Assembly: GCA_020443945.1 (NCBI GenBank)
Contig: JAIZWN010000571.1
Location: forward strand, 1 to 8,259
DNA length: 8,259 bases
From: Candidatus Thiosymbion ectosymbiont of Robbea hypermnestra
GTDB taxonomy: Bacteria > Pseudomonadota > Gammaproteobacteria > Chromatiales > Chromatiaceae
Reading direction: 5' to 3'
Shown: in pieces, positions 1 to 5,931 of the stretch
How positions within the stretch are numbered: the stretch's first letter is position 1
How the letters are laid out: the number at the start of each line of letters is the position of its first letter
Notes under the pieces: generated by a model
The model's database searches: none
Told to the model about the DNA's origin: nothing
What the model saw: only the letters and a program-made list of their open reading frames with translations
Made by a program: the position numbers and the translations under genes

Positions 1-36
1 ACGGCCAACGGGCGCCTTACCCATGACCCACGATCC

Positions 37-60
37 CTTTGTGGCTTGGTGTCTTTGTGT
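37..60. repeat. Three tandem imperfect 8-mers (intergenic motif)
   Basis: Three consecutive 8-base units, ctttgtgg, cttggtgt and ctttgtgt, lie head to tail and run straight into a gagaattgagaa stretch. Seen directly. From memory, similar ctttgtgt/ctttgcgt-type tandem strings occur between genes in many unrelated bacteria with no assigned function, but I cannot verify that here. It lies beyond the 3' end of the minus-strand aas gene. Confidence 0.5.
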
Positions 61-72
61 GAGAATTGAGAA
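58..72 (-). repeat. Left copy of a 15-nt motif repeated inverted at the right end
   Basis: Read on the minus strand, this is TTCTCAATTCTCACA. The same 15 bases occur on the plus strand at 8185-8199. In both places the motif reads in the direction of the preceding gene and lies past its stop codon: aas here, hom on the right. The identity is exact over 15 bases. It may be a dispersed intergenic repeat or chance. Confidence 0.45.
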
Positions 73-183
73 TGCCCTCTAGAACCGGCCTCAGTGTGCC
101 GATGGTTAAAGAGTCAATTATACCACGCAGCCGGTTTCGCACGCACGGTCGGTCCCGGAGCCGACGATCGTGTACCTTCCCGG

Positions 184-210
184 TGGTCGGTGGCTACCAA
201 TTACCGACCA
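184..210 (-). terminator. Hairpin just past the aas stop codon
   Basis: Perfect 8-bp stem (tggtcggt at 184-191 with accgacca at 203-210) and an 11-nt loop, beginning 6 nt past the aas stop on the minus strand. There is no T-run after it, so it is not a canonical intrinsic terminator. It could act in 3'-end protection or as a weak terminator. Confidence 0.35.
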
Positions 211-216
211 GCGAGC

Positions 217-3200
217 TCAGGTGGCGCGCGCCAGCTTCTTGGCCCCGTGGAAATCGAGCTTCCCGCTCCCGAGCCTGGGGATCCGTTGTACCAGGCGGAT
301 CTCGGCGGGGATGGTGAGCGGGTTCATGCCGGCGTCGATCAGGGTCTTGCGTATCCGGTCCGGATCCAGGTCGGCCGCGAGCAGCAGGACAATCCGCTCG
401 CCCTTGCGCGGGTCCGGAACGTCGACGGCCACCAGCTCCAGCTCGGGATCGTCGAGCAGGCACCGAATCTGTTCCTCGACCCGGGCCAGGCTGATCATTT
501 CTCCGCCGAGTTTGGCGAAGCGGCTGTAGCGATCGACGATGGTGAGGAATCCATCCGGGTCCAGACGGCCCTTGTCGCCGGTCTTGTACCAGCGTCGACC
601 GTCGCGCTCGAGGATGGCGTCGGCGGTCAGCGCGGGGGCCTCGAGATAGCCCTTCATCACCTGCGCGCCGCCGATCAGGATGAGTCCGTCTTCTCCGGGC
701 GGCAGGGTCTCGAGGCTCGTCGGATCGACGATGCGAAAGCCGGTTCCCGGTAAGGGCAGGCCCACGGTGCCCGGCTTGTGACCGATCTGTACCCGCCAAT
801 CCTCGGTACTCAGGCTATCGGGCAGGTTGCAGCTCGCCACCGGCGCCGTTTCGGTGGTGCCATAGCCTTCGTAGATGGGCTTGTGGAATTTGCGGGCGAA
901 GGTCTCGCGTACTTCCTGGCTCAGTCGCTCGGCGCCCGCCACCACGATCCGCAGGGATTCCAGCATGGTGGGATGGACCCGCTGATCCCGCACATAGAGG
1001 CGCAGAAAGGTCGTGGTGCCGCATAAAACGGTGGCGCGCTGGGCGGCGATGGCCTTGGCGCCGCCCAAGGCGTCCGTGGGATCCGGGTGGCCGACCAGGG
1101 GAAAGCCTTCCAGGAGGGGCAGCAGGGTGGTAACCGTCAGCCCGAAGGCATGAAACAGGGGCAGGTTGGAGAAGACCCGGTCGCTGGGCACCGCATTGAA
1201 CACCTCGGAGATCTGACGCACATTGGCCGTGAGGTTGCGATGGGTGAGCTCGATCCCTTTCGGCGCCCCTTCGCTGCCGCTGGAGAACAGGATGGCGGCG
1301 GTATCTTCGGGGGCGGCCCGGTGACCGTACAGGCCCTGGGCCCACCGCACGGGCAGGAGGCTCGCGGCCACGAGCGTCAGGAGGCCCTCGGCCTTGCCGA
1401 TGTCCGCCTTCAGGTCCTCCATGTGGTGCAGCGCGATCCCGTCGAAGACGCAGGTCAGGTCCAGCCCCCGGTCCGCGAGCCTGGTGAGGAAGAGCCGCGC
1501 GGTGATGACATCGGAGATGCCCGCGCGCTCCATACTCGCGCGTAGCGCCTCGCGGTCGGCGGTGTAGTTGAGGTTGACCACCGTCCGGCCGGCCAGCAGG
1601 ACGGCCATATTGGCGATGGCCCCGGCCCCGCCGGCGGGCAGGAGGACCCCCAGATTTCGCTTTGGTGCCAGCCGGCGGAGCCGTAGCGCGAAGAGGAAGA
1701 CGGCGGTCCGGAAGCGGCGGTTGGTCAGCCGCATGCCGTCGGAGTCCAGGACGCAGGGCCGGCCGCCCCGGCCGGCGGCGGCCCGGAGCCAGACCTCGGG
1801 GACCGTCGGCAGGGTTCGGAGGCAGGCCCGCCAGGCGTCGACCGAGAGATCGAATACGGCCTGCTTGACCTGCCCGGCGGTCGTGGAGAGCGGCAGGGCC
1901 GTCCCGAAGGCCACTACCAGGTCCCGACTCCCCCGGCGGCGGTACTGCGCCTTGATTCCGGCATTGGCAAGCGAGAAGGCATCCCCCCAGAGCCCATGGA
2001 GATAGAAGGGCAGGATACTGCCCTCCCCTACCCTGGCCGCGGCCAGCTCGAAGCCCTTTTTGAACGCCCCGAGCTGCCCCGTCCGGCTGATGTGTTCCTC
2101 CGGGAACAGGCAGACCACCTCCCCCGCGTTCACCAACCCGACGATGGTCTCCAGCGCCTTCCGGCTGTGGCTGCCGGAGATGGGCACCACCCCGAAAAAG
2201 TCGAGGAACCGGCGCAGATACCAGCGCTCGTAATAGACCCGCTTCATCACGAAGCGGATGGGGCGTGGACTAGCCGTCTGCAGGATGGCCCAATCGATCC
2301 AGGAGATATGGTTCCCCAGCAGCAGGACCCCGCCCTGGGGCGGCAGGTTCGCGCGACCGATCACCGTCAACCGATAGCGGGTCGCAACCAGGCGCGCTAC
2401 CAGGAAACGCACCAGGGGCCGGGTCAGCCGATAGACGGCATAAAAGGCCCCCGCCAGCGCGACCAGACCCAGGGCCCAGAGGATGGGAACGCCGCCGCTT
2501 TCCAGCAACGCGGCCGCCACCGTCAGGCCCAGAAAGGCCAGCATCGTGAGGTTTTGCACAAAGTTGTTGGCGGCCAGGACTCGGCCCAGTCCCGAACCCG
2601 CGGCGTTGGCCTGGATCAGGGCATTCAGGGGCACCAGGAACAGACCGCCCATGACGCCAATCACCAGAAAATCGAAGGCCATGGCCCAGACCGAGGGCAG
2701 GTTTGGGAGCAGCAGCAAGCCGACGGCGATGCCCAAGGCGCCGACGGGCACGAGCCCCCGCTCGATATGGCCGCGGGACGCCCGGCCCGCCAGCACCGAG
2801 CCCAGGATAATCCCGATCCCGGAGCAGGCCATGGCGCCCTGGATCGCCACCGTATTGCTCGTGCCCAGGGCCTCCTCGGCAAAGGCGGGAAAGACCGCCA
2901 CCATCACCTGGGAGATGCCCCAGAAACCCGCCAGGCCCAGGATCGAGAGCCGGATAACCCGGTCCCGCCAGGCCAGGCCCAGATTTTCCACCAGGTAACG
3001 ACCGGTGCGGTACGCCCGCCAGTCGAACGGCAGGGCCGTGGGACGGCGCCCCGGCTCGGGCAACCGGTAGGCCATGGCCAGCTCGAGCAGGGCAAAACCG
3101 ACCAGAAACCAACCCGCGGGGACGACCAGCGCCATGATCTCCCCGGTAGTCTCGAAGGTCGCCCCCGCCAGGAAGGTCTCGAACAAGACCGAGAAGAAAA

Positions 3201-3666
3201 AGATCCCCGCCAGAATAGCCGTGGTGACCGTGGCCTGGACGATCCCGTTGGCGGCGGCCAAAGACTCCTTGCCCACCAGCTCCCGGATAAAACCGTACTT
3301 GGCCGGCGAGTAGAGGGCGCTCTGGACCGCGAGCAGAAAGGTCATGGCAAAGGCCGGCCAGAACCAACCCAGGGCATAGCAGGCCGTAATCGCCGTGGTG
3401 AGCCCGACCACGGCCCAGGCGCTGAGCCGCATCACCCGGCGCTTGGGATACCGGTCCGAGAGAAACCCGGCGGGCGTGAACAGCAGCACGAAGGGCAACA
3501 GGATCAGGGCATTGACAATAGCCGTCAGAACAATCTGCACATCCCCTTCATAAACCTTGAACAGGGTGTTCTGGATCACGATCTTGTGTCCTAAGTCCAC
3601 GAAGGCGTTGAGAAAAACCATCGCGACATAGGGCGAAAAACCGGCCAGGCGAAAGAGTTGCAACAT
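217..3666 (-). CDS. aas: LplT-Aas type fusion: MFS lysophospholipid transporter + PlsC acyltransferase + acyl-ACP synthetase
   Basis: Predicted inner-membrane enzyme of 1149 residues that flips lysophospholipids inward and re-acylates them using acyl-ACP made by its own synthetase domain. Residues about 8-412 form an MFS unit of roughly 11-12 hydrophobic segments, with a DRYPKRR cytoplasmic loop at 71-77. Residues about 425-620 are a PlsC/LPLAT acyltransferase with the H-x4-D motif (NHISWID, H453 and D458) and an FPE block at 521-523. Residues about 640-1149 are an AMP-binding ligase with the P-loop SSGSEGAPKG (795-804), YEGYGTTE (932-939), YKTGD (1027-1031) and the C-terminal catalytic lysine in GSGKLD (K1136). 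In E. coli, LplT (about 397 aa) and Aas (719 aa) are separate proteins; here they are one chain close to the summed length. The start is supported by a GGGGA ribosome-binding site 9 nt upstream and by the MLQLFRLAGF N-terminus. The neighbours do not suggest an operon. The family assignment is secure; the direction of transport and the exact substrate are inferred from E. coli. Confidence 0.95.
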   Translation of the reverse strand: MLQLFRLAGFSPYVAMVFLNAFVDLGHKIVIQNTLFKVYEGDVQIVLTAIVNALILLPFVLLFTPAGFLSDRYPKRRVMRLSAWAVVGLTTAITACYALGWFWPAFAMTFLLAVQSALYSPAKYGFIRELVGKESLAAANGIVQATVTTAILAGIFFFSVLFETFLAGATFETTGEIMALVVPAGWFLVGFALLELAMAYRLPEPGRRPTALPFDWRAYRTGRYLVENLGLAWRDRVIRLSILGLAGFWGISQVMVAVFPAFAEEALGTSNTVAIQGAMACSGIGIILGSVLAGRASRGHIERGLVPVGALGIAVGLLLLPNLPSVWAMAFDFLVIGVMGGLFLVPLNALIQANAAGSGLGRVLAANNFVQNLTMLAFLGLTVAAALLESGGVPILWALGLVALAGAFYAVYRLTRPLVRFLVARLVATRYRLTVIGRANLPPQGGVLLLGNHISWIDWAILQTASPRPIRFVMKRVYYERWYLRRFLDFFGVVPISGSHSRKALETIVGLVNAGEVVCLFPEEHISRTGQLGAFKKGFELAAARVGEGSILPFYLHGLWGDAFSLANAGIKAQYRRRGSRDLVVAFGTALPLSTTAGQVKQAVFDLSVDAWRACLRTLPTVPEVWLRAAAGRGGRPCVLDSDGMRLTNRRFRTAVFLFALRLRRLAPKRNLGVLLPAGGAGAIANMAVLLAGRTVVNLNYTADREALRASMERAGISDVITARLFLTRLADRGLDLTCVFDGIALHHMEDLKADIGKAEGLLTLVAASLLPVRWAQGLYGHRAAPEDTAAILFSSGSEGAPKGIELTHRNLTANVRQISEVFNAVPSDRVFSNLPLFHAFGLTVTTLLPLLEGFPLVGHPDPTDALGGAKAIAAQRATVLCGTTTFLRLYVRDQRVHPTMLESLRIVVAGAERLSQEVRETFARKFHKPIYEGYGTTETAPVASCNLPDSLSTEDWRVQIGHKPGTVGLPLPGTGFRIVDPTSLETLPPGEDGLILIGGAQVMKGYLEAPALTADAILERDGRRWYKTGDKGRLDPDGFLTIVDRYSRFAKLGGEMISLARVEEQIRCLLDDPELELVAVDVPDPRKGERIVLLLAADLDPDRIRKTLIDAGMNPLTIPAEIRLVQRIPRLGSGKLDFHGAKKLARAT

Positions 3667-3775
3667 GTTGGATTTCCCCGCGTTTCCCCTGACGGGCCCT
3701 GTGAAACACTCAAGGCGCCCGTGCGGGACAAGGATACCCTGTCATTTCCCAAGCGTGTCAGTGCCCGAAAAATGC

Positions 3776-3806
3776 CGCGAAGCAAAAAGCGCCCGTTCGC
3801 TTCGCG
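3776..3806. repeat. Perfect 8-bp inverted repeat upstream of aas
   Basis: cgcgaagc (3776-3783) pairs perfectly with gcttcgcg (3799-3806) around a 15-nt loop. It sits 110 bp upstream of the aas start, next to a second hairpin (3809-3838). It could belong to the aas 5' leader or be a remnant palindromic element. Confidence 0.5.
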
Positions 3807-3808
3807 TC

Positions 3809-3838
3809 GTGAAAAATTGCCGGGAAGCAATTTCTCAC
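3809..3838. repeat. 12-bp stem hairpin next to the SGNH remnant stop
   Basis: gtgaaaaattgc (3809-3820) pairs with gcaatttctcac (3827-3838) in 11 of 12 positions around a 6-nt loop. On the minus strand it starts 5 nt past the stop codon of the SGNH hydrolase remnant, the usual place for a terminator. No T-run follows the stem. It may be the original 3' end of the lost gene. Confidence 0.5.
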
Positions 3839-3843
3839 GGTCC

Positions 3844-4026
3844 CTATCCGTCGGTATTTAATATAGCCCTCAACCACGCACGAGCCATCTTTTCCTGCCC
3901 ACGCGGATTCGGGTGTACCCCATCGAAGGTATCGGTGCGCGGCTCCCTTGGATCCGTTTGGAATCCGCGATAGTGATGAACCATGCCATCACTGAAACGA
4001 CGAGTACACCGCAGAAGACGACACAC
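3844..4026 (-). pseudogene. C-terminal remnant of an SGNH/GDSL-type hydrolase
   Basis: The open frame of 60 codons (GTG-initiated if translated) ends in a stretch typical of the last conserved block of SGNH/GDSL esterases: TDTFDGVHPNPRG at residues 31-43, followed by an amphipathic EKMARAWLRAIL. D35 and H38 would be the catalytic Asp and His of the DxxH motif. Intact family members are usually 200 residues or more, with an N-terminal GDS block and a GxND block; neither is visible upstream on this strand. Only about 45 residues (from near position 3984 down to 3844) look homologous, and the codons before that resemble nothing I know. The flanking DNA at 4021-4260 is about 47% GC, well below the genes. 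I infer a decayed gene whose 3' end survives. A functional 60-residue peptide is unlikely, because no ribosome-binding site precedes the GTG. Confidence 0.65.
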
Positions 4027-4253
4027 CCGAAGGTTTCCCTTTTCATATAAATTTCGTAAACCACGGACCCGTTCGACTCACAGACTCGATTGTCCCATAA
4101 AAACTTCAGAGACTGCCTCTTCAGCCCGCATAGAATGCAGCAAGCGTAGCAAACCGCATCGTTGGACTGGAAATCACTCAAAGCCCCGTAGGTCTCTCCA
4201 TCAATTCCCTTTATACCTCATCCTTGGCTTTTCCTTGAAAACAGAACATACAA

Positions 4254-4308
4254 GGGCGGGAAAGCAAACCGCCCACGGCGGGATGCGCTACGCTTTTCCG
4301 CCCTACCC
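4254..4308. repeat. REP-like palindrome doublet
   Basis: Two stem-loops lie side by side: gggcgg/ccgccc (4254-4259 with 4269-4274) and ggcgg/ccgcc (4277-4281 with 4298-4302), the second with an inner gcg/cgc stem around cta. The outer arms 4254-4265 and 4292-4303 are also complementary in 11 of 12 positions, so the whole unit can fold as one long hairpin or cruciform. The core gggatgcgctacgctt followed by ccgccctac resembles intergenic palindromes that I recall as repeated in many beta- and gammaproteobacterial genomes (REP family). Copy number elsewhere cannot be seen from this window. Confidence 0.65.
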
Positions 4309-4342
4309 TTTTGCGACATCCTCCTGGTAAGAGAGGGGCTTT

Positions 4343-4472
4343 GGGCCTTGGCAGGCCCGTGCCGGAGCACCGGCATTCACCCGGCCCGGCGAGTGCGGAA
4401 AAGGCAAAACCCATCGGCGATTCGCCGTCATTTTTAGGTAATATTGGAGGTTTGGGTCCCCGCCGCGCGGGG
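4343..4472 (+). other. Hairpin-rich leader of the 338-residue gene
   Basis: Four perfect short stem-loops lie within 130 nt upstream of the ATG at 4523: gggcc/ggccc (4343-4347 with 4354-4358), tgccgg/ccggca (4360-4365 with 4370-4375), cggcg/cgccg (4415-4419 with 4423-4427) and ccccgc/gcgggg (4458-4463 with 4467-4472). The third is followed by a T-run (4431-4435). I do not recognise a known riboswitch class. It may be an untranslated leader with regulatory structure or simply GC-rich spacer. Confidence 0.35.
4415..4435 (+). terminator. Weak intrinsic terminator-like hairpin
   Basis: A 5-bp perfect stem, cggcg/cgccg, with a 3-nt loop is followed after tca by ttttt. It lies 87 nt before the 338-residue gene, so it would act either as a premature terminator (attenuator) in that gene's leader or as the end of an upstream plus-strand transcript. 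The short stem and the 3-nt gap before the T-run make it weak. Confidence 0.3.
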
Positions 4473-4522
4473 TCGGCTGCCACGACAACGAATACTCGAC
4501 GATCGGTGAAGGGGACAGGTGG

Positions 4523-5539
4523 ATGGGGTCGTTTCTGCAGGAGATGTTCTTGCGTCTCGGCGAGGCCTTCAAGCCACGGGGCGGGGCGAAGGCCACGGAG
4601 CCATCCTGTAGCGGCACGCCGGCGCAAGAGGTCGAGTATGTGGTCGACAAAACCTACGACCGCCTGCGCTTCCTGTCCGGCTACTCCCAACGCCTGAAAG
4701 GACCGGTCGCCACCACCGTCCGCTACATCGAAGCGCTGGTCGCGGAGGTTCCCGGGGCCATCCTCTGCAGTCGGGCCGCCTTTTCCGAGGATCCGCGGGT
4801 CAACGCCTTCTTCGCCGATCCCGACCATCTGCAAGAAGTATTCAGCCGGAGCGCGGAGGTTCGGGAACAGCTGGCGGCCGCTCCCGAGGCCGAGGAGTGT
4901 TGGTCTTTGTTGTGCATGAAAAAGGAGGAACACCGACAGCTGGGCATGTCCCTGGTGGGCAATCTGGTGCAAAAAGACGTGATGCAGACGACGGTGAACT
5001 TCGTCGATCACCAGCTCATTTCCCCCGCCACCAGTGAGGCGGGGGCCAGACATTCCCTCAAGTGCTGCATCTTCAACGGATTGTTGGCGCACATCCGAAA
5101 ACGGGCGCGGGACGAAAAGATCCACATCGTCGAGCTGGAAAATCGTCGTAATTTTCTCACCGCCCGTCTGCACCGCAACGGCTCCGGGAATGGCGGCGAA
5201 TCCCGCGCGACACTGCAACGGGAGCTCGACGAACTGGGCAAAACGCTCGCGCGGGAAGTCCCCCGGTCCGTATCCCTGGCGTCCCATCTGGAACTCGTGG
5301 CCGATATCCTCGGGAACCCGGACCAATATATCAGCGGCTCCCTGCACCCCATCCATCTGAGCCGCATGGGGGTCAAGCTGGACGGCAAGCGGGCCGACGA
5401 CGACAACGAGGTCCCGCTCTTCGAGATCCGGGTCGCCTCCCAGGGCACCCGAATCGGGACCCTGGTGCGCTTTCCGCGCGCCGAGCTCCTGCCGCGGCGG
5501 GACCTGGTCCGTGAAGCCGACCTCTTTCTTACGGTTTGA
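4523..5539 (+). CDS. Conserved-looking protein of unknown function (338 aa)
   Basis: I do not recognise a named domain. The product looks soluble, mostly helical and cytosolic, with no signal peptide or transmembrane segment. Visible blocks are SEDPRVNAFFADPDHLQEVF (88-107), WSLLCMKKEEHRQLGM (127-142), an evenly spaced DVMQTTVNFVDHQL (152-165), SLKCCIFNGLLAHI (178-191) with a Cys pair at 181-182, a charged probable coiled coil around 195-245 broken by a Gly/Ser-rich stretch (218-228), and a short C-terminal part (270-338) that looks beta-rich. From memory, similar unnamed proteins with the VNAFFA and LLCM blocks occur in sulfur- and metal-cycling proteobacteria; I cannot confirm this here. 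The start is supported by AAGGGG at 4509-4514, 8 nt before the ATG. The gene stands alone, divergent from aas, with a structured leader. The longer frame on the opposite strand has antisense-type composition and no family match. Confidence 0.85.
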   Translation: MGSFLQEMFLRLGEAFKPRGGAKATEPSCSGTPAQEVEYVVDKTYDRLRFLSGYSQRLKGPVATTVRYIEALVAEVPGAILCSRAAFSEDPRVNAFFADPDHLQEVFSRSAEVREQLAAAPEAEECWSLLCMKKEEHRQLGMSLVGNLVQKDVMQTTVNFVDHQLISPATSEAGARHSLKCCIFNGLLAHIRKRARDEKIHIVELENRRNFLTARLHRNGSGNGGESRATLQRELDELGKTLAREVPRSVSLASHLELVADILGNPDQYISGSLHPIHLSRMGVKLDGKRADDDNEVPLFEIRVASQGTRIGTLVRFPRAELLPRRDLVREADLFLTV

Positions 5540-5619
5540 AGAGCGGGAGGGGGCGATCACCCCCAAAGACAAGAGCGCGCCGACCGGGATAGACTGACGC
5601 CATCGTAAACAACTCGCAG

Positions 5620-5649
5620 TGGCGAGGCTCGACCCGATACGAGCCGCCA
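5620..5649. repeat. Stable bulged hairpin in the 5540-5724 gap
   Basis: tggc (5620-5623) and ggctcg (5626-5631) pair with cgagcc (5640-5645) and gcca (5646-5649), giving 10 bp with a 2-nt bulge and an 8-nt loop. The same 185-bp gap also has a 5-bp G/C stem at 5549-5564 just past the upstream stop codon. Neither has a T-run. The rest of the gap shows no coding potential that I can support. Confidence 0.4.
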
Positions 5650-5724
5650 TCCTGCCGTGATCGGGATTCCCGTTCGCCGCACTTTGCACAGCATCATCGA
5701 TTTGGACGGGAGTCTGACCCAACC

Positions 5725-5901
5725 ATGACACCGGAAACGCTCTTCTTTTACATCGGTTCCTTTCTGGGTTTGTTCGGGGTCCTGGCCATCGCCATCGGCG
5801 TCGTGGTAACCGTCCTGATCGGGGAAGGAGAGGTGCGGCTCATGGACACCTCGGTCTTGCTCAAGGATACGAAGGTCCCCCTCGGCGGGGAGAGGGAATG
5901 A
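5725..5901 (+). CDS. Small single-pass membrane protein (58 aa), unknown function
   Basis: The 58-codon frame begins MTPETLFFYIGSFL and continues through a hydrophobic helix of about 27 residues (6-32, including AIAIGVVVTVLIG), followed by a polar tail with GEGEVRL, DTSVLLKDTKV and a GGERE end. About 80% of third codon positions are G or C, matching neighbouring genes and arguing for real coding. No in-frame alternative start is visible just upstream. The ribosome-binding site is poor (GGGAG at 5708-5712, about 12 nt away), so it could be weakly translated or coupled to an upstream transcript. It lies 185 bp past the 338-residue gene on the same strand and ends 30 bp before the converging deacetylase gene. 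I do not recognise the family; a membrane anchor or small accessory subunit would be a guess. Confidence 0.65.
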   Translation: MTPETLFFYIGSFLGLFGVLAIAIGVVVTVLIGEGEVRLMDTSVLLKDTKVPLGGERE

Positions 5902-5902
5902 G

Positions 5903-5922
5903 AAAAACACCGACGCGGTGCT
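5903..5922 (-). terminator. Intrinsic terminator of the deacetylase gene
   Basis: On the minus strand, caccg-cgt-cggtg forms a 5-bp perfect stem, extended by one G-U and one A-U pair, and is followed by TTTTT. It begins 9 nt past the stop codon at 5932. It lies immediately after the stop of the converging small membrane gene, so it separates the two units mainly in the minus direction. Confidence 0.75.
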
Positions 5923-5931
5923 CGAGATGGA

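Noticed and set aside
1..24. Possible start of a minus-strand gene (ATG at 22-24, MGKAPVGR...) leaving the window
   Set aside because: An aaaggg string lies about 10 nt upstream, but only eight codons are visible, and the stretch borders an intergenic repeat, so it cannot be supported.
118..123. TATAAT on the minus strand as a promoter reading off the left end
   Set aside because: There is no matching -35 element and no supported gene downstream within the window.
1996..3594. 532-codon open frame on the plus strand, opposite aas
   Set aside because: It is antisense to a strongly supported gene and rich in Gln, Gly, Arg and Asp with no domain; long antisense frames are expected in GC-rich genes.
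3731..3761. Promoter-like ctgaca / tatcct pair for aas on the minus strand
   Set aside because: The spacer is 19 nt and the -10 is weak; not distinguishable from chance.
4396..4440. Possible c-di-GMP-I (GEMM) riboswitch: ggcaaaacc followed by a hairpin
   Set aside because: The ggcaaaacc string and following stem recall the first half of GEMM, but the second conserved receptor part (gcaaagcc type) and the closing helix are absent.
4211..5731. 506-codon open frame on the minus strand, opposite the 338-residue gene
   Set aside because: Longer than the plus-strand gene but with antisense-type composition, no recognisable motif and a run through the REP-like element and leader hairpins; the plus-strand frame has a good ribosome-binding site and normal protein composition.
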